Assembly: GCF_021568695.1 (NCBI RefSeq)
Contig: NZ_JAKGTI010000001.1
Location: 62,001-126,000 of the forward strand
DNA length: 64,000 bases
DNA from: Maritalea mediterranea
Lineage (GTDB): Bacteria > Pseudomonadota > Alphaproteobacteria > Rhizobiales > Devosiaceae
Reading direction: 5' to 3'
Within the stretch, counting starts at the first letter, position 1, and every line of letters starts with the position of its first letter. Below are positions 37,091 to 44,769 of the stretch, one piece after another. Below the pieces are notes generated by a model. That model worked only from the letters and a program-made list of their open reading frames with translations. It did not search any database and had not been told where the DNA came from. The position numbers and the translations under genes were made by a program.

Positions 37091-38371
37091 ATGGCAATCT
37101 TTCGCGCTACAGCCAGTTTTTTCACCAATAAATCCATTCTTTCGCAAGGATTGAAATTTTTGGCAACCTTGGGAACAGGGGCCGCCCTGTTCGCCTGCAC
37201 ACCGGATTTGGGTTTCGGTCCCTCTGCCCGCTTCGACAACAGCACGGATCGACCCGATTTAAGCAGCAATGCCAATTTGCCCCCGGCGAAAGGGGAGATA
37301 ATCGGCGAAGGGAACGTGCGCGTGGCGCTTTTGTTGCCGCTCAGCGGCAATGAGGGGCTGGCCAATGTCGGCACGTCCATGCGCAATGGCGCCAAGATGG
37401 CGATTGACAAGATCAACAGTTCAGCCGGGTTTCCGCGCAATGTCCATTTGGTGGTCAAGGATACGGGTGGCAATGCTGCCACCGCCCGCACTGCCGCATC
37501 AGAAGCCATCAATGAGGGCGCAAGCCTGATTTTGGGGCCCCTGCGGTCTGATGGGGTGCGGGCCGCCGGTGCCGTGGCACGGGCAGCTGGCGTGCCTTTG
37601 ATTGGCTATTCCAATAATTCCGGGGCCGCCGCGTCCGGCATCTATTTGCTCAACGTGTTGCCCGAGACCGAAGTGAAGCGCTCTATTCAATATGCGCAAA
37701 AATTTGGCCGCAAGAGCTTTGCCGCCATTGTGCCGAAAACGGCCTTTGGCCAGATTCAGGAAGGCGCCTTCCGCGTGGCCGCCTCGCAGACCGGCGCCAA
37801 TATTCAGGGCATTTATCAATTCTCGAATGAAACTGAAGCCCGCACCGCGGTGGAGCAGGTGGTGCCATTCCTGATTTCAGGGCAGATTGACACCTTGTTC
37901 ATTCCTGATCGCGCAACGGCCCCGTCGATCGCTGTATTGCTTGAATCGGCGCAAATCGACAAAAGCAGCATCACCATTCTGGGCTCCGCCGATTGGGATG
38001 GAGATGCGAAGATCAGCCAGACACCGTTTTTGGCAGGCGCCTTTTTCCCGGCCGTGGACGGCGCTGGTTATGACAAGTTGAAACCGGAATATGAGGCGAT
38101 ATATGGGGCAACCCCGCACCCCATGGTCACCTTTGCCTATACATCCGTGTTGCTGGCCAATTCGTCCAGTCTGGCCACCTCGACCCCGCCTTATGATCGT
38201 CCCCAACTCACCCGCGCCAGCGGCTTTTCGGGGCAAGATGGGGTGTTCCGCTTCATGGACAATGGCACAAACGAGCATGCACTGGTGATCAAACAGGTGG
38301 AACTGGGCGGCAGCCGCGTGGTGGACGAGGCCAAAATGCCCAGCGCCTCCACCACCTTGGCGACACGATAG
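37091..38371 (+). CDS. LpoA-like penicillin-binding protein activator
   Basis: A 426-residue lipoprotein. ATG 37091 with AGGAG 7 nt upstream is chosen. A lipobox LFAC stands near residue 35 after a hydrophobic stretch (LKFLATLGTGAALFAC), followed by a disordered linker (NSTDRPDLSSNANLPPAKGE) and a periplasmic binding-protein type I fold (VRVALLLPLSGNEGLANVG, ILGPLRSDGVRAA). The family resembles the C-terminal part of E. coli LpoA, which activates PBP1a. Its direct partner here is not shown. Confidence 0.88.
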   Translation: MAIFRATASFFTNKSILSQGLKFLATLGTGAALFACTPDLGFGPSARFDNSTDRPDLSSNANLPPAKGEIIGEGNVRVALLLPLSGNEGLANVGTSMRNGAKMAIDKINSSAGFPRNVHLVVKDTGGNAATARTAASEAINEGASLILGPLRSDGVRAAGAVARAAGVPLIGYSNNSGAAASGIYLLNVLPETEVKRSIQYAQKFGRKSFAAIVPKTAFGQIQEGAFRVAASQTGANIQGIYQFSNETEARTAVEQVVPFLISGQIDTLFIPDRATAPSIAVLLESAQIDKSSITILGSADWDGDAKISQTPFLAGAFFPAVDGAGYDKLKPEYEAIYGATPHPMVTFAYTSVLLANSSSLATSTPPYDRPQLTRASGFSGQDGVFRFMDNGTNEHALVIKQVELGGSRVVDEAKMPSASTTLATR

Positions 38372-38374
38372 GGC

Positions 38375-38599
38375 ATGACCCGGGTCAGCGTGATCGGGAA
38401 TGCAGGTGGCGGGATGTCGAGGCTTAGCACCGCCATTTGCGCCAAGCCTCTGCTCAACGGTCATCAAGGACAGAACCCTCTGGATGCTGGAGTCTGTCGC
38501 ATAAACAATTTTACGGCGACCAATCTGGGCAAAACGGCAAAAGTTATCGAGAGCAATTCTGCCTTATCGTATGTGTCCAATAAGACATATGCCAATTAA
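38375..38599 (+). pseudogene. Remnant of a P-loop kinase-like gene
   Basis: The frame begins MTRVSVIGNAGGGMSRLST, which matches the start of adenylate-kinase-like topology-modulation proteins (VxVIGNAGGGKSTLA), but the Walker A lysine is methionine and the following threonine is arginine. Homology is lost after about 25 residues and the frame ends at 74. The ATG lies directly after the lipoprotein stop. It looks like the decayed 5' end of a once-functional gene. Confidence 0.6.
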
Positions 38600-38684
38600 C
38601 TGCCGACATGTTCCCTGCACAATCACCAGAAATAATGTTAAGGCATAACAGATAGTTGTACTTTGAATGTTTTAGGAAATTTTT

Positions 38685-39062
38685 ATGCGTAAATTTTCAC
38701 TGATCCTTATTTTTGCATTGGGATTGGCGTCCTCGTCCCAAGCGAAACAGATCGTTTTTCACTCATCGAAACTGCCATATGATACGAACACCGTCACATG
38801 TGAAATTATTCTTGAGAAAGCAACTGTGAATAAATATGCCATGTTGAATGCCGCCGTTCTCTTGATGAGCGGCAAGCGCATGGGAAAGCGGTGCGTTGAG
38901 GTCGACTATATTCGAGCATTTGAGCTTCTCAAGATGGGGGGCTTTCATGATATTGTTGACCGCAAATTGGTCACATTGAAGACCCGTGCGGATAATGGGC
39001 ACAACACATCTCGTTCTTGGGTGAGAAAACTCAAAAAGGCTGGCTACAATTTTAAGCGCTAA
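38685..39062 (+). CDS. Small secreted protein, unknown
   Basis: A 125-residue protein with a signal peptide (KFSLILIFALGLASSSQA, cleavage about residue 20) and AGGAA upstream of ATG 38685. The mature part holds two cysteines (NTVTCEII and GKRCVEVD), possibly a disulfide, and is basic at the C-terminus (RSWVRKLKKAGYNFKR). I do not recognise the family. Lower GC than its neighbours and its position next to gene remnants suggest an acquired gene. Confidence 0.68.
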   Translation: MRKFSLILIFALGLASSSQAKQIVFHSSKLPYDTNTVTCEIILEKATVNKYAMLNAAVLLMSGKRMGKRCVEVDYIRAFELLKMGGFHDIVDRKLVTLKTRADNGHNTSRSWVRKLKKAGYNFKR

Positions 39063-39131
39063 GGTAGACGAGCGAAGAGAACTCTCCCCGTCATTGCCCG
39101 ACTTGATCTGGCAATCCACATAGCGGTTGCG

Positions 39132-39388
39132 TTAGGTCCAATCTTCCAGAGCGACCCCGTCACAGACCAAGCGCCGTCCTGCCCAATCAAAGGCAAGAAC
39201 ATTGCCGCCGCCTTCGGCCGTCATGGTTCGTTGGTCTTCGTCTTGCGATAAGGGGCGTTGGGCAAGATGACATTTGAGCGCCGTGCCACTAGTGCCGTGG
39301 CCAGCAAATAGGATGGTTTTGTCGGGGTGGGCGCGGTGTTGGCGATCAATCGCTGCAACAATACGTTTTTGGGGATCCTGTCCTCCCC
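39132..39388 (-). pseudogene. C-terminal fragment of a histidine phosphatase gene
   Basis: On the minus strand the frame ending at the TAA 39132-39134 reads QKRIVAAIDRQHRAHPDKT, ILFAGHGTSGTALKCHLAQR and GGGNVLAFDWAGRRLVCDGV, the second half of a phosphoglycerate-mutase-like histidine phosphatase with its second catalytic histidine (AGHG). The N-terminal RHG half is missing: homology stops at the edge of the A element that begins at 39394. No start codon lies in the fragment's 5' part. Confidence 0.75.
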
Positions 39389-39393
39389 ACCAG

Positions 39394-39544
39394 CGTCACC
39401 ACAAGACCTGATCTTGGGGTCCATTTCACGCTGGACACAAGGCAGGTTCGTTTCCATGTGATCGGAAGGGGCGGCATTGCACCACCATTTAGGTGCCTCG
39501 CGGTGGCCCTCAAATGGATTGCAAGATCAAGTCTTGCAATGACG
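39394..39544 (-). repeat. Palindromic element A, long type, reversed
   Basis: It starts with a degraded CGTCACCACAAGACCTGATCTTGGGG and ends with the intact TTGCAAGATCAAGTCTTGCAA followed by TGACG. It truncates the histidine-phosphatase fragment. Confidence 0.8.
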
Positions 39545-39865
39545 GGGGAAATTGTTGGGAGCTTTGACTTCTCTCTCGCTCAGCATGGGCCCCGGATCAG
39601 GTCCGGGGCGGTTTGGTGGGTGGGCAGCGTCTTAACCAGCATTAGCGAGGGAAAAGAGTGGACGAGCGCAGCTAGGACCCAGAAATCCTCAGGATTCGCG
39701 ACCTACACTGCCCTGGCATTTCCACGCGCCGCTACTGGACACTACGTGTTCGTCCCCAGCACCCTGTTTTTTGAGCTGCCGTCATCCGCTGCGCTCATTA
39801 CCCCCGACACACCGGCCATGGGTGGCCCACGCCTAAGCTTTGCCGGGCATCGCAACCTCCTCTCC

Positions 39866-39981
39866 CGTCATTACCGGACTTGATCCGGTAATCCATTTAG
39901 CGGTGGTGTTGGGCACTGCAGCATTTGTGATATGCCGCTTTAACTATTCTGCTTGGACCCCGGAGCAGGTCCGGGGAGACG
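39866..39981 (+). repeat. Palindromic element A, short type
   Basis: The left end is intact (ACCGGACTTGATCCGGT); the right end carries substitutions (CCCCGGAGCAGGTCCGGGG, then AGACGG). Confidence 0.8.
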
Positions 39982-40094
39982 GGGGTGACGTTACACAAAG
40001 AACTGGAAGGAAAAAAACGGACGAGCAAAGCGATGACCCCGCGCGCGCCCGCGAAGGCTATGTGCTGAAAGCGCCGCTCGGCCGTGAGCGAAAA

Positions 40095-40637
40095 CTATCT
40101 CTTAATGCTGGTCAACTCATCCACCAGCTTGTCGGCCCGCGCTTTAACCCGCGGATCGGCGATCTCGCCATTTTCGTCGAAGGCGGTGGCGCCCATGCCA
40201 ATGCCGAGGGGTGTTGGCGCCATCAGGGCGCTGAGCTTGGACAAGATATCGCGCATATGCGAAAGGGCCATCACGCCGGCGAGAGCGCCGGAGGAGACCG
40301 ACCCAATGCCGAAAATGGCGTGAGAGAACGCACCCTGACCCTGTCGGGTCAGCCAATCAATAGTGTTTTTTAAGATCGGGGTGATCGAGCCATTATATTC
40401 CGGCGTGGCCAGAAAAACTGCGTCCGCTGCGGCGAATTGTTTGGCCAGTTCAAGGGCGCAGCCCGGCTTTTGCTCTTGTTCCAAATCTTCATTAAAGATG
40501 GGCATGGGATAATCGTGCAAATCGATATATTCCGCATCCCAGCCTTTTTCCTGCGCCCGGCGCACCATATAGCGCGCCAGTTCCGCATTGTATGATCCCT
40601 GCCGGATCGAGCCGGATACCGCCAAAAACTTCGCCAT
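40095..40637 (-). CDS. NADPH-dependent FMN reductase-like protein
   Basis: A 180-residue flavodoxin-fold protein. LAVSGSIRQGSYNAELAR is the phosphate-binding loop for FMN, and FLATPEYNGSITPILKNTID the second flavin motif (PEYNGS). It resembles chromate/quinone reductases of the ChrR/SsuE group; the substrate cannot be decided. A repeat copy abuts the 3' end. Confidence 0.9.
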   Translation of the reverse strand: MAKFLAVSGSIRQGSYNAELARYMVRRAQEKGWDAEYIDLHDYPMPIFNEDLEQEQKPGCALELAKQFAAADAVFLATPEYNGSITPILKNTIDWLTRQGQGAFSHAIFGIGSVSSGALAGVMALSHMRDILSKLSALMAPTPLGIGMGATAFDENGEIADPRVKARADKLVDELTSIKR

Positions 40638-40715
40638 AATGATCTCTCTTGCTCGTTGGCGGCAAACAACCCCATCAGAACGTCCGCGTCAAGCCTTTTA
40701 ATAAGTTTTTTCTTT

Positions 40716-41864
40716 TTATTTGCTGTCCGCAAAGCCTTCAAACAGGCTTTTGATCTTGGAAAAGAAGCCGTTCGAGGACGGATTGTTTTCCTTGGTCGAC
40801 AGATCCGCAAATTCCTGCAGCAGCTCTTTTTGCCGTTTGGTGAGGTTTTGCGGCGTTTCCACATCCATCTGGATATACATGTCGCCAATTTGCGCCGAAC
40901 GCAGCACAGGCATGCCTTTGCCTTTCAGGCGCACACGCTGGCCCGCCTGGGTGCCCTGGGGCACTTTCACGCGGGCGCGGCTGCCATCTAGCCCCGGCAC
41001 TTCAAATTCGCCGCCCAGAGCCGCTGTAGTCATGGAGATCGGCACACGGCAGAACAGGTCCGCGCCATCGCGCTGGAACAGGTCGTGCGGGCGAATGGAA
41101 ATGAAAATATAAAGATCGCCGGATGGGCCACCGCGCATCCCGGCTTCACCCTCGCCGGAAAGGCGAATACGGGTGCCATCTTCAATGCCTTTGGGCACAT
41201 CAACGCTCAGATTGCGGTTTTCCTGCCGCCGTCCCTGACCAGAACAATCGGTGCAGGGCTGGTCCATCGTTTCGCCCCGGCCATGACATTGCGGGCAGGT
41301 GCGTTCAATGGTGAAAAAGCCTTGTGCTGCACGCACCTTGCCGTGGCCCGAACAGGTGCCACAGGTGGAAAAGCCGGTGCCTGGCTTGGCGCCAGACCCG
41401 TCACACGTGTCACATTCGGCCATGGTGGGCACGTCGATCTCGACCGTGCGCCCCTCATAGGCTTCTTCCAGATCAATTTCGAGATTGTAGCGCAGGTCGG
41501 AACCGCGCAATTGTGAATTACGACCGCGCCGGGCACCGCCGCCCATAAAGTCGCCGAAAATATCTTCAAAAATGTCCGACATGGACGAAGAGAAATCGGC
41601 GCCAAATCCGTGGGCGCCACCAGCGCCGCCGCCGCCATTTTGGAAGGCCGCATGGCCAAACCGATCATAGGCCGCGCGCTTTTGCGGGTCTTTCAGCGTG
41701 TCGTATGCTTCAGAAACTTCTTTAAATTTGGCTTCCGCTTCGTCATCACCGGGATTGCGGTCCGGGTGAAATTTCATGGCCAGTTTGCGGTAAGCCGACT
41801 TGAGGGCCTTGTCATCGACAGATTTGTCGACACCCAAAACCTCGTAAAAGTCACGTTTTTCCAT
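40716..41864 (-). CDS. dnaJ: Chaperone DnaJ
   Basis: A 382-residue DnaJ. The J domain (HPD in KFHPDRNPG, about residues 31-40), a G/F-rich region ([20 protein letters not shown]), the four zinc motifs ([32 protein letters not shown]) and the substrate-binding C-terminal part are complete. It follows dnaK on the minus strand after a 73-nt gap containing a hairpin. Confidence 0.97.
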   Translation of the reverse strand: MEKRDFYEVLGVDKSVDDKALKSAYRKLAMKFHPDRNPGDDEAEAKFKEVSEAYDTLKDPQKRAAYDRFGHAAFQNGGGGAGGAHGFGADFSSSMSDIFEDIFGDFMGGGARRGRNSQLRGSDLRYNLEIDLEEAYEGRTVEIDVPTMAECDTCDGSGAKPGTGFSTCGTCSGHGKVRAAQGFFTIERTCPQCHGRGETMDQPCTDCSGQGRRQENRNLSVDVPKGIEDGTRIRLSGEGEAGMRGGPSGDLYIFISIRPHDLFQRDGADLFCRVPISMTTAALGGEFEVPGLDGSRARVKVPQGTQAGQRVRLKGKGMPVLRSAQIGDMYIQMDVETPQNLTKRQKELLQEFADLSTKENNPSSNGFFSKIKSLFEGFADSK

Positions 41865-41886
41865 GGCGCTTAAGCTCCAAGATTGA

Positions 41887-41917
41887 TGGCGGGCTCAGCT
41901 TTCGGCTGAACCCGCCA
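41887..41917 (-). promoter_or_regulatory. Hairpin between dnaK and dnaJ
   Basis: A 13-position stem with one mismatch (TGGCGGG-C-TCAGC against GCTGA-A-CCCGCCA, loop of five) lies in the intergenic gap. No T-run follows on the minus strand, so it probably attenuates or stabilises transcripts rather than ending them, giving dnaK a higher yield than dnaJ. Confidence 0.55.
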
Positions 41918-41937
41918 TTAGGCGTGAAAGAGGTTTT

Positions 41938-43851
41938 TTAAGAAGACTTTTTGTCGTCTTCGTCGTCTTTGACCTCTTCAAAATCAGCGTCAACAACATC
42001 ATCAGCATTGTCATCGCCCGCATCATCCTGGTCGCCATTTTCCTCTTCTTGAGAGGCTTGATACATGGCTTCACCCAGTTTCATGGAGCTTTGCGCAAGG
42101 GCTGAAGTCTTTTCTTTGATCTCTTCAGCGTCGTCGCCCTCAATCGCGGTCTTCAAGTCAGCCAAGGCGCTTTCAATTGCAGATTTGGTCTCGTCATCCA
42201 GCTTGTCGCCATGCTCGGACAGTGAGCTTTCTGTGGAGTGCACCAAAGCTTCGGCCTGGTTTTTCGCTTCCACAGATTCGCGCCGCTTTTTATCGGCGTC
42301 CGCGTTGGCTTCAGCGTCCTTGACCATTTTTTCGATCTCATCGTCGGTCAAACCACCAGAGGCCTGAATGCGGATCTGCTGCTCCTTGCCTGTGCCCTTG
42401 TCTTTCGCCGACACATTCACAATACCGTTGGCGTCAATATCAAAGGTCACCTCAACTTGCGGCACACCGCGCGGTGCAGGCGGAATGCCCACCAGATCGA
42501 ACTGGCCGAGCAATTTGTTGTCCGCTGCCATTTCGCGCTCACCCTGAGAAACCCGGATGGTCACCGCAGACTGGTTGTCTTCAGCGGTCGAGAACACCTG
42601 GCTTTTCTTGGTCGGGATGGTGGTGTTGCGATCGATCAAACGGGTGAACACGCCGCCCAATGTTTCAATGCCCAAGGACAATGGGGTCACATCGAGCAAC
42701 AGAACGTCTTTCACATCGCCTTGCAACACACCGGCCTGAATAGCAGCACCCATGGCCACAACTTCGTCAGGGTTCACACCCTTGTGTGGGTCTTTGCCGA
42801 AGAACTCTTTTACAGTTTCCTGAATTTTCGGCATACGGGTCATCCCGCCTACCAGAACAACTTCGTCGATCTCGGCGGCAGAAATGCCAGCATCTTTCAG
42901 TGCAGCTTTACATGGCTCAATGGTGCGCTTCACCAATTCAGCCACCAATTGCTCGAGCTTGGCACGTGTCAGTTTCAACTGCAGGTGTTTCGGCCCGGAT
43001 TGGTCAGCTGTGATAAAGGGCAGGTTCACTTCGGTTTGTGTTGAAGACGACAATTCGATCTTGGCTTTCTCAGCGGCTTCTTTCAAGCGCTGCAAGGCCA
43101 GCTTATCGCCACGCAAATCAATGCCATTTTCGTTTTTGAACTCGTCGGCCAGATAATCAACCAGACGCATGTCAAAGTCTTCACCACCCAGGAATGTGTC
43201 ACCATTGGTGGATTTTACTTCAAAAACGCCATCGCCGATCTCAAGGATCGAAATATCGAAAGTACCACCACCAAGGTCATAAACCGCAATGGTGCCCGCT
43301 TCTTTTTTATCCAAACCATAAGCAAGCGCCGCTGCTGTTGGCTCGTTGATGATCCGCAAAACTTCCAAACCAGCAATCTTACCGGCATCTTTGGTGGCCT
43401 GACGCTGGCTGTCGTTGAAGTAGGCCGGCACAGTGATCACCGCCTGGGTCACATCTTCGCCCAGATAGCTTTCAGCCGTTTCCTTCATTTTTTGCAGGAT
43501 CATGGCAGAAACTTGTGAGGGTGAATGCTTTTCACCATTGGCTTCCACCCATGCATCGCCATTATCGGCCTTTACAATTTTGTAAGGCACCAGCTTTTTG
43601 TCTTTTTCCACCATCGGATCTTCGAACCGACGGCCGATCAAACGCTTGATGGCAAAAAGTGTATTTTCAGGGTTGGTCACCGCCTGGCGTTTCGCCGGCT
43701 GGCCAACTAGGCGCTCATCATCAGTGAAAGCCACCATGGATGGGGTGGTGCGGGCGCCTTCCGCATTTTCAACTACTTTTGGCTCGGAACCGTCCATCAC
43801 AGCAATGCATGAGTTGGTGGTCCCAAGGTCAATCCCAATTACTTTACCCAT
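41938..43851 (-). CDS. dnaK: Chaperone DnaK
   Basis: A 637-residue Hsp70. [20 protein letters not shown] opens the ATPase domain; [29 protein letters not shown] and [12 protein letters not shown] are the nucleotide and actin-fold signatures; the C-terminus ends in an acidic tail ([13 protein letters not shown]). Its length is standard. It is first in dnaKJ, with a candidate heat-shock promoter upstream. Confidence 0.98.
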   Translation of the reverse strand: MGKVIGIDLGTTNSCIAVMDGSEPKVVENAEGARTTPSMVAFTDDERLVGQPAKRQAVTNPENTLFAIKRLIGRRFEDPMVEKDKKLVPYKIVKADNGDAWVEANGEKHSPSQVSAMILQKMKETAESYLGEDVTQAVITVPAYFNDSQRQATKDAGKIAGLEVLRIINEPTAAALAYGLDKKEAGTIAVYDLGGGTFDISILEIGDGVFEVKSTNGDTFLGGEDFDMRLVDYLADEFKNENGIDLRGDKLALQRLKEAAEKAKIELSSSTQTEVNLPFITADQSGPKHLQLKLTRAKLEQLVAELVKRTIEPCKAALKDAGISAAEIDEVVLVGGMTRMPKIQETVKEFFGKDPHKGVNPDEVVAMGAAIQAGVLQGDVKDVLLLDVTPLSLGIETLGGVFTRLIDRNTTIPTKKSQVFSTAEDNQSAVTIRVSQGEREMAADNKLLGQFDLVGIPPAPRGVPQVEVTFDIDANGIVNVSAKDKGTGKEQQIRIQASGGLTDDEIEKMVKDAEANADADKKRRESVEAKNQAEALVHSTESSLSEHGDKLDDETKSAIESALADLKTAIEGDDAEEIKEKTSALAQSSMKLGEAMYQASQEEENGDQDDAGDDNADDVVDADFEEVKDDEDDKKSS

Positions 43852-43977
43852 TATTCAACCTCTTTGTTGGCAGACCCTCGTCTGACCCCGTTTCCAGCAG
43901 TCTTACACCGGCAAAATGCCGCTCGGGTCCCTTAAGATCTGGAATGCGACGCTGCACATCCCTTGGTATTGCACGAC

Positions 43978-44006
43978 ATATAAGTAGGCCCTGTGCCCGC
44001 TTCAAG
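43978..44006 (-). promoter_or_regulatory. Candidate RpoH heat-shock promoter of dnaK
   Basis: On the minus strand CTTGAA (44006-44001) and CTTATAT (43984-43978) fit the alphaproteobacterial heat-shock pattern CTTG-N17/18-CYTATNT (from memory), with 18 nt after CTTG. It would give a leader of about 120 nt before the dnaK ATG. Confidence 0.6.
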
Positions 44007-44142
44007 CGTATCGCCCAGAAATTTTAAAAAAATCTGACCGCGCTTTTCTATCGTTGCAATGACAGGTAAACCTGTCCCCGAATTATCGAACGGGGCTATA
44101 TAACGACAAACGCATCGAAAAGCGATGGTGGGAGCGCAAAAA

Positions 44143-44757
44143 ATGAAATTTTTTCCAGGCCATCTCTCGTCTGAACAGCAAAAAGAACTGTTGGCTCAAC
44201 TGGTTGAGGCCATTGACCAGGCACCATTTTTTGTGCCGCGCATGCCCCGCACCGGCAAACCCTTTTCGGTGCGCATGACCAATTTGGGCCCTCTAGGCTG
44301 GGTCGCCTCCAAGGATGGCGGCTATCGCTATCAGGAAACGCACCCGGACACCGGGCAAAACTGGCCCCACATGCCGCAAAAACTGTTGGCGATTTGGGAT
44401 GAGCTAACCGGATGTCCCGCCCCGCCCGAAGCCTGTTTGGTCAATTATTACGCCACCAGCGCCAAAATGGGCCTGCATCAGGATCGCGACGAGGAAACAT
44501 TTGAGGCGCCCGTTTTGTCGGTTTCCTTAGGCGACCGCGCGCGTTTTCGTCTTGGCGGCCAAACCCGAAAAGCCAAATCGTCTAGCGTGGAGCTCTCATC
44601 CGGCGATATCGTTATGCTCGCGGGTGAAACCCGCTTGGCCTACCACGGCATTGATCGGGTGATCCCCAACAGTTCAAACCTGTTGAATGCCTATCCAAAA
44701 CATTTTCCTGAAGGCGGGCGGCTGAACCTGACATTAAGGCGGGTTACCGCCTTTTAG
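44143..44757 (+). CDS. alkB: AlkB-type alpha-ketoglutarate-dependent dioxygenase
   Basis: A 204-residue DNA alkylation repair dioxygenase. VPRMPRTGKPFSVRMTNLGP is typical of AlkB; the iron ligands are in LHQDRDE (His-x-Asp) and YHGIDRV, and the 2-oxoglutarate arginine in RLNLTLRR. ATG 44143 with GGGAG upstream is chosen over ATG 44125. It is divergent from dnaK. Together with the Ada-like gene it gives two alkylation repair genes in the window, not linked. Confidence 0.93.
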   Translation: MKFFPGHLSSEQQKELLAQLVEAIDQAPFFVPRMPRTGKPFSVRMTNLGPLGWVASKDGGYRYQETHPDTGQNWPHMPQKLLAIWDELTGCPAPPEACLVNYYATSAKMGLHQDRDEETFEAPVLSVSLGDRARFRLGGQTRKAKSSSVELSSGDIVMLAGETRLAYHGIDRVIPNSSNLLNAYPKHFPEGGRLNLTLRRVTAF

Positions 44758-44769
44758 CAGGGGAGGCGC

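Larger units (their letters stand above)
39063..40094. repeat. Repeat block 6 with a gene remnant
   Basis: No intact gene is supported. In order it holds an isolated A end (39089-39118), a histidine-phosphatase fragment (separate entry), a reversed long A element (39394-39544), an isolated right A end (39588-39612), a family-C copy (about 39655-39710), a diverged B tail (about 39727-39800), a short A element (39866-39981) and another C copy (about 40017-40094) that reaches the FMN-reductase stop. Confidence 0.8.

Noticed and set aside
39063-39457. A 78-residue minus-strand frame at 39221-39457 as a gene
   Set aside because: The homologous histidine-phosphatase frame is a different one; this frame is its out-of-frame shadow plus repeat sequence.
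39458-40373. Two overlapping plus-strand frames of 141 and 177 residues
   Set aside because: They consist of repeat sequence and run antisense into the FMN-reductase gene, which is well supported on the minus strand.
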